From CAZUGA01 sp964619885 (GTDB lineage: Bacteria; Pseudomonadota; Gammaproteobacteria; Methylococcales; UBA1147): a stretch of DNA of 28,735 nt. Shown here one piece after another: positions 15,443-23,539 of the stretch. Made by a program: the position numbers and the translations under genes. How positions within the stretch are numbered: the stretch's first letter is position 1; the number at the start of each line of letters is the position of its first letter. The stretch is taken from assembly GCA_964619885.1 (NCBI GenBank), contig CAZUGA010000050.1, positions 1 through 28,735 on the forward strand. Direction: 5' to 3'. Under the pieces are notes generated by a model. That model did not search any database. It was not told where the DNA came from and saw only the letters and a list, made by a program, of their open reading frames with translations.

Positions 15443-16030
15443 TCAGCCACGCACCGCACGCATATATCCACTTACGTCAAAATTCACACTTAGTTCGTTG
15501 GATGGCATAACTTTTCGAGTACGCCTATCCCTCCTCCCTCTAACCGAGCGAATCATCAAATTATCAATCATAAGCATTGGTTTCGCCGTTTCGATTGCAT
15601 AAAGAACATCTCTCAAAATAAGTGCATCACCAGACATGCGAACCTTTATAGCTATATGAATAAAATTATCTTCGATTCTTTCAGGAATTACCTGAGTACT
15701 GGTCAGGCGTCCTCCAGATTCAACGATCGCCTTCTTTACAAATTGCTGTAAATCAGCAGATGCCAAAGCCGACGTTTCTCGGTTGCTAAAATGATTCGCT
15801 TCGCGTTGCCTCTGCTTTATGATTTTTACTTTGGCAAGAATTTCACTCTCTCCAGCGACAATCTGCCTATACCGTTGATAGCGAAACTGTAAATCATCAA
15901 TCGATTCATCATACGAATTGGCAACGCTGACCAACGGCAGGACAATAACGGATAATAACAAAATCACACTAAGGCAAAACAGGCCAACCGCCAAATGACG
16001 TTGTTGTTTCTTATTTAGCTGGCTGATCAT
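15443..16030 (-). CDS. gspM: T2SS protein GspM
   Basis: The 195-residue GspM stabilises GspL and the inner-membrane platform. It has one membrane segment at about 15-38 (LAVGLFCLSVILLLSVIVLP), a periplasmic coiled coil (FRYQRYRQIVAGESEILAKV and following) and a C-terminal ferredoxin-like part (GGRLTSTQVIPERIEDNF, IAIKVRMSGDALILRDVLYA). I chose the ATG at 16028-16030: it overlaps the end of gspL by 20 nt and has GGGAAAG/GAAG upstream. A frame extension to 16153 would add 41 residues lying wholly within gspL, which is implausible. It belongs to the PilO-like GspM subtype (PF10741-like). The short gap to the next gene suggests translational coupling. Confidence 0.88.
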   Translation of the reverse strand: MISQLNKKQQRHLAVGLFCLSVILLLSVIVLPLVSVANSYDESIDDLQFRYQRYRQIVAGESEILAKVKIIKQRQREANHFSNRETSALASADLQQFVKKAIVESGGRLTSTQVIPERIEDNFIHIAIKVRMSGDALILRDVLYAIETAKPMLMIDNLMIRSVRGRRDRRTRKVMPSNELSVNFDVSGYMRAVRG

Positions 16031-17129
16031 CTTCGCTTTCCCGGGCAACATCAGCCGCAATTTGAAATCGCTCCAAACCTGTATTTCGGTCCTGATTGAC
16101 CGGTGATACAAAACTAGCATTTTCAAACAATGGTGACGCCTCAATAATTTCAATCAATGCCGACGCTGACGGAGATTGACCATTCATTTGCAATTTTCCT
16201 TGTCGATAATTGATGTTAGTCAACCAGGTATCGTTGGGGATGCGAGCCGATATTTCATTGATTATCTCTACCACTACAGGCTCGGCTGATTTCTTCTCCA
16301 AAAGAAAATCCGTATCGCGCAATAAATCCTCGGCATCTTGCTTCAAAGCTTGCACGTCACCTGCCGCTCGGCTAGTCTCTTTAACTTCGCGTTCCAACTC
16401 CAAACTATATTGCCGCTTCATCCATATCGGTAGCGCTGCGCTCAAACCGATAAGCGCGATCAACAATACAACCAAAAAGCCATTGATTAATCTCTTGATC
16501 TTATTTGGCTGATCATGCAATTGTTGTGGCAAAAGATTGTAATTTAACTTGGGTTTATTTTCTTCCTGATCGAGATACCCCCCAACATCAACCCTGCTCG
16601 GTAACAAGCCCAAACCCACCATTTCTTTCAGCATTGCGTCCAATTTTGCACGAGGTACCAAAACCAATTCGGCCTTTATCTGATCCGCAACTTTCATCTT
16701 TTCAAGCAACCTAACATCGTAATACACTTGATCAGCCTTGAACGGCGTTAGTCTCTCCATCTCAAAACCTACCACCTGACGCAGGTTTTCCTGGGCTGCA
16801 CCGGGCAAGGTGATCACCTTCTGCAGCGCCTGTCCAGGCAATAATCTAAAAACAATTTCCGCTTCCTGCAATTCTGGTTTTCGCGATACCAGTCTGTACC
16901 AAATCTGCCGTCCTTCCTCGTTCAGAATGATTCGTCCAAATTCATTCTTGGTTTGTTCGGTGACTAGGCGCACATCGTAGAACGTATCTGGCTTTGATAC
17001 CATCAGATAATCCCGGGTATCGACAACCATACTCCTTATCCATGTGGGAACCAGAAAGGAAAGTTCCCCGCCCCACCACTTCAGGAATCCCCTAACATCC
17101 AGTTCAATAGGTGTATCGAGCTTTACCAT
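16011..17129 (-). CDS. gspL: T2SS protein GspL (PilN-domain variant)
   Basis: The 372-residue bitopic protein anchors ATPase GspE to the membrane. The N-terminal cytoplasmic region (about 1-205) is an actin-like/PilM-like fold (EIVFRLLPGQALQKVITLPG, GFEMERLTPFKADQVYYDVR). A single membrane segment lies at about 213-236 (GFLVVLLIALIGLSAALPIW). A periplasmic coiled coil and PilN-type ferredoxin-like domain follow (IINEISARIPNDTWLTNINY). This split, with a PilN-like C-terminus, is seen in xps-type systems. The ATG is at 17127-17129. It overlaps gspM by 20 nt and is preceded by a 144-nt gap after gspK, the widest gap inside the cluster, so it may start a second transcript. Confidence 0.9.
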   Translation of the reverse strand: MVKLDTPIELDVRGFLKWWGGELSFLVPTWIRSMVVDTRDYLMVSKPDTFYDVRLVTEQTKNEFGRIILNEEGRQIWYRLVSRKPELQEAEIVFRLLPGQALQKVITLPGAAQENLRQVVGFEMERLTPFKADQVYYDVRLLEKMKVADQIKAELVLVPRAKLDAMLKEMVGLGLLPSRVDVGGYLDQEENKPKLNYNLLPQQLHDQPNKIKRLINGFLVVLLIALIGLSAALPIWMKRQYSLELEREVKETSRAAGDVQALKQDAEDLLRDTDFLLEKKSAEPVVVEIINEISARIPNDTWLTNINYRQGKLQMNGQSPSASALIEIIEASPLFENASFVSPVNQDRNTGLERFQIAADVARESEDDQPAK

Positions 17130-17273
17130 TTTATTTTAAATTGAAGATCCTAATTCTTCCCAAACTATTCATCCGCCTGTGGTACACCGTATACAAACCA
17201 AGCGATGATATTCGATTAATTCTAGACGCTAAACTCTATTATTAGAAAAAACTGTATAAATTTCGATAGTCAT
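17130..17273 (-). promoter_or_regulatory. Possible internal promoter region of the T2SS cluster
   Basis: This 144-nt, AT-rich gap between gspK and gspL is much wider than other junctions in the cluster (0-42 nt). I see AT-rich -10-like words on the minus strand but no convincing -35/-10 pair at proper spacing. A promoter for gspL-M-N-D is inferred from spacing only. Confidence 0.25.
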
Positions 17274-18245
17274 TCATTCATCTTCGATCGTTCCAACGAC
17301 ATCGGTTGACTCAAACAAAGAGTCTTTCCCCGGAAACGACCGTTTCCATTCCAAATAGCCAAAAGGATTACCATTGCGCCCTCCGCGCTGAATAACGGCG
17401 GCCACCGCAGCGCGCGCCCCGTTGTATAGTTCCGCCTCAGCGGTTACGCTAAAAACGCTTCCTGAATCTCCGCCAACCACTTGGCCTTCAACTGCGGCTG
17501 GAAATGGTGGGGCAGGTAACCCATTCAGCGCGCTTTCGGTTCGTTCTGCCAGATAATTCTCTATTATTTGTTCGTTTACGTCGGGTAACGCTTTCAGCGT
17601 TTGCCCTGATGCTTTAGTAGGATCAATACCACTTTGCCCAGAATAGACGGTGACTAGCGGTTCTAGTTTCTCATATAACTCCTGAGGCAAATCTAACAAT
17701 AACTGCATTTCTTCAACGCTTTGGAAAGGTTTATTGCGCGGCCCATAATCAAGGCCCGCATCCCTATAGTCATTTTCTTCTGCGCCGTTCGGTCGCTTGA
17801 ACACATCCCCATCTCTCCAATCAAGTATAACATCTACCAGTTTTGCCGCATTATCATACGGAATATTAAGGCTTTCAATCAGTTGAAGCAAATCAGTATC
17901 GGAAGCATGATTAATATCAAATTTACCCACTTCCTCGTATAACTGGACCCGGACCCGCACACCGTCGAATACTATTTCATAGACCGTTCCATCCCCCCGC
18001 CAACGCTTCTCCAAGAGCGGTTGATCAAGCATAACCATCGCGTATTGGATTCCCGCATCGGCAATCGCGGTTGCTTCAGCTCGATCTTTTGCATTACGAA
18101 TCAACTCAGATTCTCGGCGCATAGTCAATGAAAAACTAGCGCTCATTACCGTAAGTAACACCAATACCCACAACACCAGAACCAGGGCAACGCCCTGCTG
18201 ATTGATTACTTTTTCCGGGATATATTTGACCCGATTGAAATCCAT
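17274..18245 (-). CDS. gspK: T2SS minor pseudopilin GspK
   Basis: The 323-residue GspK caps the pseudopilus tip with GspI and GspJ. A prepilin-type N-terminus has cleavage after Gly in NQQG/VALVLVLWVLVLLTVMSA. Position +5 is Leu where other pseudopilins have Glu, which is normal for GspK. The hallmark GspK regions follow: RNAKDRAEATAIADAGIQYA, KFDINHASDTDLLQLIESLN, LDWRDGDVFKRPNGAEENDY and RNKPFQSVEEMQLLLDLPQE. The last shows helix-hairpin-helix-like motifs and acidic calcium-binding-type residues. The ATG at 18243-18245 lies 3 nt after the gspJ stop. It ends before the 144-nt gap ahead of gspL. Confidence 0.94.
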   Translation of the reverse strand: MDFNRVKYIPEKVINQQGVALVLVLWVLVLLTVMSASFSLTMRRESELIRNAKDRAEATAIADAGIQYAMVMLDQPLLEKRWRGDGTVYEIVFDGVRVRVQLYEEVGKFDINHASDTDLLQLIESLNIPYDNAAKLVDVILDWRDGDVFKRPNGAEENDYRDAGLDYGPRNKPFQSVEEMQLLLDLPQELYEKLEPLVTVYSGQSGIDPTKASGQTLKALPDVNEQIIENYLAERTESALNGLPAPPFPAAVEGQVVGGDSGSVFSVTAEAELYNGARAAVAAVIQRGGRNGNPFGYLEWKRSFPGKDSLFESTDVVGTIEDE

Positions 18246-18248
18246 CGG

Positions 18249-18914
18249 CTAATTTACGATCTCAGCCGCTTCAACCCTAGGTCCAACGACTAACGGAGGC
18301 CAACGATTACCATCTTCGTTAACAATGACAAGTTTTACCAAGCGGGGCAGTTGATCTTGATCTTCCCACTCATCATGCCACTCACCCCCATCTTCATCCT
18401 CTCCGCTGGCAAATTCTGGATCAACGCCAAAATAAGACAACTCGATAGCTTGCACGTGATTAAGTAACCTGACATCTTCAATCTTGGCTTCTTCCCCGTC
18501 CAATACCGGATAAAAGGGCTTAAGCTTCAAAATAAGTGTCTTTTCGCCCTTTTTCTCATCGACCAGCAACTCGTACAAATGCATGCCACCCCTACCGGCA
18601 CTATTGGGTAACATCGATACGAAGCGTAAAGAACTATTCGTTCCACTGAAGGCAAACTCATTTTCTCCATCGCTAAAATCATCAAACACCGGACGGGCAC
18701 GAACCAATTGATCTCGAAGAAAATTTTGAACGATTAATATTTGATCAAGTTCGGATACTCGCGTTTCACCCGCGTCCCATACTCTGGCACCCATACGTAC
18801 ACTGGAGAACAGCAATACCATCATCACACCGAGTAGCGTGGTTCCTATCAAAACCTCTAACAGCGTAAAACCGTCTTGATGCTTGAATACATGTCGATGC
18901 TTAATTTTGCTCAC
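18249..18914 (-). CDS. gspJ: T2SS minor pseudopilin GspJ
   Basis: The 221-residue minor pseudopilin of the tip complex. Type III signal peptide HQDG/FTLLEVLIGTTLLGVMMV has Glu at +5 and cleavage after Gly. The globular part is typical of GspJ: RMGARVWDAGETRVSELDQI, LRDQLVRARPVF, SLRFVSMLPNSAGRGGMHLY and the acidic ASGEDEDGGEWHDEWEDQDQ near the C-terminus. The start codon is GTG at 18912-18914; no ATG lies before the signal, and the gspI stop is 2 nt away. The acidic stretch is longer than I recall for the family and may bind cations. Confidence 0.93.
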   Translation of the reverse strand: MSKIKHRHVFKHQDGFTLLEVLIGTTLLGVMMVLLFSSVRMGARVWDAGETRVSELDQILIVQNFLRDQLVRARPVFDDFSDGENEFAFSGTNSSLRFVSMLPNSAGRGGMHLYELLVDEKKGEKTLILKLKPFYPVLDGEEAKIEDVRLLNHVQAIELSYFGVDPEFASGEDEDGGEWHDEWEDQDQLPRLVKLVIVNEDGNRWPPLVVGPRVEAAEIVN

Positions 18915-18916
18915 AA

Positions 18917-19336
18917 TTAGAATTCTTCAGGCGGGCCGAACCGCAATGTATTTAACGCGACGGTCCGAGGCGTATCTACATCGCCCCAAGATACAGCAAC
19001 TTGAACGTGGTAAAGTCTGAATGGAAGATTTTCAAGCAACAAGTCTTCATCATTGGTTACGAATGGTTCTACATTTACGCTCCATTCATAGATATCATCA
19101 ACCGAACCGTTTTCTTGACCCGGCTCCAATACTTTTTCTATCCCTACCCCGGCGAGAGTTGATTCGGCCAATAAAACCGCCTTGGTATATTCATCTGAGG
19201 TCGCGGCCAAGTTCAGACCTTTTCCGAATATCGCCAGTAATACGCCCAAAGCCATACTCAGAATGGAAAAGGCAACAAGAATCTCTAAAAGCGAAAAACC
19301 GCCTTGCGATATTTTGGCGATTCGAATAGGTTTCAT
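18917..19336 (-). CDS. gspI: T2SS minor pseudopilin GspI
   Basis: The 139-residue minor pseudopilin nucleates the tip with GspJ and GspK. Signal SQGG/FSLLEILVAFSILSMALG has Glu +5. The rest matches GspI, including LAATSDEYTKAVLLAESTLA and VAVSWGDVDTPRTVALNTLR. I chose the ATG at 19334-19336 because it overlaps the gspH stop as ATGA, a standard coupling signal. A frame extension to 19369 (MVDWSNRNFCR) would lie inside gspH. It ends 2 nt before gspJ. Confidence 0.93.
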   Translation of the reverse strand: MKPIRIAKISQGGFSLLEILVAFSILSMALGVLLAIFGKGLNLAATSDEYTKAVLLAESTLAGVGIEKVLEPGQENGSVDDIYEWSVNVEPFVTNDEDLLLENLPFRLYHVQVAVSWGDVDTPRTVALNTLRFGPPEEF

Positions 19337-19827
19337 TCGACAAAAATTTCGATTTGACCAGTCAACCAATTTATGTCGACAATCCGGGTACGATCTTCGG
19401 TTTCGAGTGTAATCCTCCCCCCGGTGGAAGATCCATCGGGATAAAAACGAATTACACCCTGCCCTTCATTCTTGATTTCAGCATCTACCGTAAGCAGTTT
19501 CAATTGAATCGTATCTGAAACCGCATACTGTTTGGTCCGCCCCGAAACAGAATAACGATTAGATTTGACGTCGATATTAAATTCAGATTCCTTGCCCGAA
19601 GCAATAGCATATCCCCGCGAGTAACGTAACGAAGATGCTATATCGCGTGTTGCACTTCGCATTTCTGCTGCGGCCAGGCCCCGAGAAAGGTTTGGCAAGA
19701 CTACCATCATGGCAATCACGGCTATCGCAAGTACTAGAAGCATTTCCAGTACGGTAAATCCGTTGTTCCGTATCCTTGCGGAATTACGGCCCTGACTCAA
19801 TCGATTTGTCGCAACACTAAATATCAC
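19333..19827 (-). CDS. gspH: T2SS minor pseudopilin GspH
   Basis: The 164-residue minor pseudopilin joins the tip complex to the GspG shaft. Signal RNNG/FTVLEMLLVLAIAVIAMM has Glu +5, followed by MRSATRDIASSLRYSRGYAI and FYPDGSSTGGRITLETEDRT, typical of GspH/FimT-like C-terminal domains. The start is GTG at 19825-19827, giving MIFSVATNR; an upstream ATG is out of frame. Its stop overlaps the gspI start. It follows gspG after 42 nt. Confidence 0.93.
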   Translation of the reverse strand: MIFSVATNRLSQGRNSARIRNNGFTVLEMLLVLAIAVIAMMVVLPNLSRGLAAAEMRSATRDIASSLRYSRGYAIASGKESEFNIDVKSNRYSVSGRTKQYAVSDTIQLKLLTVDAEIKNEGQGVIRFYPDGSSTGGRITLETEDRTRIVDINWLTGQIEIFVE

Positions 19828-19869
19828 TAGACCGAATTTTAACCATGCCTGTTTTGATCAACAACCAAA

Positions 19870-20319
19870 CTAGTCCCAACTATTTACATCAGAATCTTCA
19901 CCTTCCCCACCGTCTCGGTTATCGGCACCAAACGTATAGATATCAAAACGACCGTGATCCCCCGGAGAACGATAATGGTATTCAAATTGCCACGGGTCCT
20001 TGGGTAAAGTCTTCTTGCGTAAATAGGGTCCACTCCAGCCTTTAATCCCGGAAGGTTGCTCAACCAAAGCTTGTAAACCTTCATCCGTGGTAGGATAGCG
20101 GCCAATGTCCAATCGATACATATCCAACGCTGAAGCCAAATCCTCGATTTGCAGCTTCGCTGTTTTAGTTTTTGATTCGCCCAAATGCTTCATAACTTGC
20201 GGTCCAACCAATCCCGCCAGTAACCCAATAATAGCTAAAACCACTAACAACTCGATTAATGTAAAACCGAAGTTAAGTCCATCAATTTTTTGACTTTTAG
20301 AGTATTTTCTATGTATCAC
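19870..20319 (-). CDS. gspG: T2SS major pseudopilin GspG
   Basis: The 149-residue main shaft subunit of the pseudopilus. It has the strongest family signature in the cluster: NFG/FTLIELLVVLAIIGLLAG with Glu +5, then GPQVMKHLGESKTKTAKLQI, LDMYRLDIGRYPTTDEGLQA, GWSGPYLRKKTLPKDPWQF and the calcium-loop ending GADNRDGGEGEDSDVNSWD. The start is GTG at 20317-20319, with GAGGGA eight bases upstream, a good ribosome site suited to a highly made subunit. It lies 37 nt after gspF. Confidence 0.96.
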   Translation of the reverse strand: MIHRKYSKSQKIDGLNFGFTLIELLVVLAIIGLLAGLVGPQVMKHLGESKTKTAKLQIEDLASALDMYRLDIGRYPTTDEGLQALVEQPSGIKGWSGPYLRKKTLPKDPWQFEYHYRSPGDHGRFDIYTFGADNRDGGEGEDSDVNSWD

Positions 20320-20356
20320 TGCGAATATCCCTCAATGTGTGAATTCGGTTATAAAG

Positions 20357-21577
20357 TTAAAATGCTAAATCATTTACGCTGAGAATCGCCATTAAAATGG
20401 AAATTATTATTCCGGCGATCAACAACCCTAAACCTACGATCAACAGGGGCTCCAGCATGGTCAACATACGCTCGATAGTCACCTTGATTTCCTTATCGTA
20501 GGTCGATGCCACCCGTTCCAGCATATTTTCCAAACTACCTGTCTCTTCGCCCAACTGGATCATTTGCGTCGCCATTTTGGGAAACAGCGCCGACTCTATT
20601 AATGGACCGGACATATCACCCCCTTCCTTCAAATTATCTGTCGCATGACCCACTTTTTCGGCCAGTATTTGATTATTCAATGTCTCTTTTACGATCGAAA
20701 GCGCCGATAACAAAGACACTCCGTTGCCCAATAATGTTCCCAATGTCCGGCTAAAATTGGCCACCTCTATTTTCTTGATCAAGTCGCCGACGTAAGGCAT
20801 GGCCAAAAAACGTCTATCCCAAATATACCTGCTACCTGGATCGCTGAATTGCGACTTCAGGTACACTACGATAGCGAAAATCACCAGTAACACCAGCCAC
20901 CAATAGCTTTGCAAAAAGGACGAGATGCCAACTACAATTTGCGTAGGTAATGGCAATTCCTGACCCGCACTTTCGAACATTTCCTGAAATTGAGGCACTA
21001 CGAAGGTTAACAACACCATAAGCGAAAGTATCGCCATCGCAACTAATATCGCCGGATAAATTAGCGCAGTTTTTACCGTACCACGTAATTCTTTAGAACG
21101 TTCTAAATATTCGGACAGACGATCAAGCACATTTTCCAGTTGTCCACCCGCTTCACCCGCCCGTATCATGTTGATATAAAACTTTGAAAACACGCCGCTT
21201 TGATCCTCTAGCGCTTGCGATAAAGCAACACCGCCTCTAACTTTATCGAGCAGTTGGCTGACCATTAATTGAGTCTGACTACCATCGTCGGTTAAGTCGA
21301 CTAAAAGTGATAAGGACCTATCCAGAGGCAAACCAGCATTCAATAACGTAGCAAGCTCCTTGGTAAAGTCGCTAACATCGTTTACCGAAAGCGATGATTT
21401 TTTGTGGCGCCTCAAAGTCAACCCGCTAAGCGGTTTAGAACTTGCAAGAACAACGGTAATCGGCATCAATCCATCAGTCTGGAGCGCTCCGACCAAGGAC
21501 TGTTCATCTTTCGCTTCTCGTTGTGCCTCAATGATCTCACCATCTTGGCCAACGGCTTTGTACAAAAATAGCGGCAT
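20357..21577 (-). CDS. gspF: T2SS inner-membrane platform protein GspF
   Basis: The 406-residue polytopic platform protein couples the GspE ATPase to pseudopilus growth. It has the family order: an N-terminal MPLFLYKAVGQDGEIIEAQR, a first cytoplasmic helical domain (DFTKELATLLNAGLPLDRSL, FYINMIRAGEAGGQLENVLD), membrane segments near 170-195 and 220-245, a second copy of the domain (NFSRTLGTLLGNGVSLLSAL, ATQMIQLGEETGSLENMLER) and a last membrane segment near 375-398 (LLIVGLGLLIAGIIISILMA). The ATG at 21575-21577 is 3 nt after the gspE stop, so the two are probably co-translated. Confidence 0.96.
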   Translation of the reverse strand: MPLFLYKAVGQDGEIIEAQREAKDEQSLVGALQTDGLMPITVVLASSKPLSGLTLRRHKKSSLSVNDVSDFTKELATLLNAGLPLDRSLSLLVDLTDDGSQTQLMVSQLLDKVRGGVALSQALEDQSGVFSKFYINMIRAGEAGGQLENVLDRLSEYLERSKELRGTVKTALIYPAILVAMAILSLMVLLTFVVPQFQEMFESAGQELPLPTQIVVGISSFLQSYWWLVLLVIFAIVVYLKSQFSDPGSRYIWDRRFLAMPYVGDLIKKIEVANFSRTLGTLLGNGVSLLSALSIVKETLNNQILAEKVGHATDNLKEGGDMSGPLIESALFPKMATQMIQLGEETGSLENMLERVASTYDKEIKVTIERMLTMLEPLLIVGLGLLIAGIIISILMAILSVNDLAF

Positions 21578-21580
21578 AAC

Positions 21581-23344
21581 CTACGCTTCCGTACAGACTC
21601 GCAATACTTCTTCAATGGTCGTTAGTCCAAGCAGCGCCTTTCTTACGCCGTCTTCATACATTGTTTCCATACCATCTTCAATCGCTTTTTTTTGTATCTG
21701 GCTGGCTTCGCCGTGGGACAAAACCGTTCGCCGTACGGAATCGCTCATCGTTAAGAATTCAAGGATCGCCATCCTGCCACGGTAGCCAATCCCCCCACAT
21801 TCGGCACAACCGACCGGGGCGTATAGGCTAATATCGCCTTCGGGAAAATACGTCCTTAATTTTAACTCTTCAATGACCTCGGGCAGTGCGGGGCGCTCTT
21901 TGCGACAACTGGAACAAAGCCGACGAACCAGACGTTGCGCCAATATCCCATTAACCGTCGAAGTTAGTAGATAATCGTCCAAACCCATATCGAGCAACCG
22001 AGTAATCCCACCAGCAGCGTCATTAGTATGCAATGTCGACAATACCATATGTCCGGTCAATGCAGACTGAACCGCTATTCGCGCAGTTTCCAAATCCCTC
22101 ATCTCCCCAATCATGATGACATCTGGATCTTGGCGGACAATTGAGCGTAATGCGTTAGCGAAGGTCAACCCAATTTGGCTTTTGGTTTGAATTTGGTTAA
22201 TTCCCGCAAGTTGATACTCTACCGGGTCTTCGACGGTAATGATTTTCCGCTCAGGGGTATTCAATTTGTGCAGCGATGTGTAAAGATTAGTAGTTTTCCC
22301 GCTACCGGTCGGGCCAGTTATCAGAATAATCCCATGCGGCAAACCCAATACCGAGAGGTACCGCTCTAAAACCCGGCCTTGAAAACCCAACGATTCAAAA
22401 TCCAGTACAATATTTTCTTTATCCAGCAATCGAATGACAACGCTTTCACCGTACATTGTTGGAACCGTCGACACGCGTAGGTCCAGTTCTTTTCCCTGAA
22501 CCTGCAAATTGATGCGACCATCTTGCGGTAGCCTGCGTTCTGCTATATTCAGATTCGCCATGATTTTGATACGCGAAATGACGGCTGCCGTGGACCGCAC
22601 TGGCGGCGCTTCAATTTCTCGTAGCACACCATCGACCCTAATTCGCACTTTCAGTTGTTGTTCAAAAGGCTCTACATGAATATCCGAAGCGCGCGAATCG
22701 ACCGCATTTTGCAATATCAAATTGACCATACGGATTACAGGTGCTTCACTGGCTAAATCCTTTAGCTGTTCGATATCGTAATCTTCGTTATCATCACCGC
22801 CGGAAATGTTGTCCCCAATTTGACCCATAAGGCTTTTGCCGGAGCCGAATTGCCGTTCCAGTACGTGATCGATATCAGAGGTAACTCCGATAAATTTCTT
22901 TATCGGTTCACCGCAGGCTAGAGATAAAGCATCAACCACGTATTCGTTATACGGATCCGCCATCGCTACCGCGATCCCGTCAGAGTCTTGTGCAACACCA
23001 ACGACGTGATATTCATTCAAAAATTTAAACGATACTTCTGGCCCTAAAGGTGAGGTATCCGGATAATCGTCCGCGGTCTTAAGCAAAAGCCCTGTCACTT
23101 CCGACAATGCATTAGCAACATCTTTTTCTGAGACAAGACCCAATTTGACCAACAATGCCGGTAACTTTTCATCGCCAGCCTGCTCGGCCAGGCGCCGGGC
23201 TTTTCTCAAATCACCTTCTCGCAATTCCTCTCTTTCGACCAAATAATCGGCAAATTCTTGATAATCGTCTTGGGGAACGGCTATTTTGTCACCCTTTGCT
23301 TCTGCGGATGAGGAGGATTCTGTACTTTGAGCTATGGTATTCAA
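21581..23344 (-). CDS. gspE: T2SS ATPase GspE
   Basis: The 587-residue cytoplasmic hexameric ATPase powers pseudopilus assembly. The N-terminal domain that binds GspL lies at about 25-165. The catalytic part has Walker A GPTGSGKTTN (about 344-353), an Asp box VEDPVEYQ (about 371), Walker B RQDPDVIMIGEMRD (about 404-417) and a His box LSTLHTNDA (about 435-443). A zinc-binding tetracysteine pair follows: CSSC near 477 and CAEC near 513. The start is TTG at 23342-23344. An in-frame TAG lies upstream with no ATG or GTG between, so TTG is the only reasonable start. It is first of the cluster, with a 195-nt gap after waaF. Confidence 0.96.
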   Translation of the reverse strand: MNTIAQSTESSSSAEAKGDKIAVPQDDYQEFADYLVEREELREGDLRKARRLAEQAGDEKLPALLVKLGLVSEKDVANALSEVTGLLLKTADDYPDTSPLGPEVSFKFLNEYHVVGVAQDSDGIAVAMADPYNEYVVDALSLACGEPIKKFIGVTSDIDHVLERQFGSGKSLMGQIGDNISGGDDNEDYDIEQLKDLASEAPVIRMVNLILQNAVDSRASDIHVEPFEQQLKVRIRVDGVLREIEAPPVRSTAAVISRIKIMANLNIAERRLPQDGRINLQVQGKELDLRVSTVPTMYGESVVIRLLDKENIVLDFESLGFQGRVLERYLSVLGLPHGIILITGPTGSGKTTNLYTSLHKLNTPERKIITVEDPVEYQLAGINQIQTKSQIGLTFANALRSIVRQDPDVIMIGEMRDLETARIAVQSALTGHMVLSTLHTNDAAGGITRLLDMGLDDYLLTSTVNGILAQRLVRRLCSSCRKERPALPEVIEELKLRTYFPEGDISLYAPVGCAECGGIGYRGRMAILEFLTMSDSVRRTVLSHGEASQIQKKAIEDGMETMYEDGVRKALLGLTTIEEVLRVCTEA

Positions 23345-23539
23345 TGTGTTGGTCGCTCTTTGCTGTAAAACCTTATGATAGCATTGGAACTTAATCTATC
23401 GAATGTTTTCATCCCGATAATATGACATGCACGAAATACATCCAACCATTGATTAGAGCTGTCACAAAAAAAATTGAATTGAACGTTACTCATTAATTCC
23501 TTCATTACCGCCGCGACGAATCCCATTTTGCACGATTGA
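23345..23539 (-). promoter_or_regulatory. Upstream region of the T2SS cluster
   Basis: This 195-nt gap precedes gspE and is where the main T2SS promoter should lie. TATCAT (plus-strand 23375-23380, read on the minus strand) is a fair -10, but no good -35 sits 17 nt upstream. A short minus-strand frame (23341-23526) gives an unrecognised 61-residue peptide and is probably not a gene. Confidence 0.3.

Noticed and set aside
23341..23526. Minus-strand 61-residue frame between waaF and gspE
   Set aside because: No ribosome site, no motif, and it occupies the expected promoter region of the T2SS cluster.
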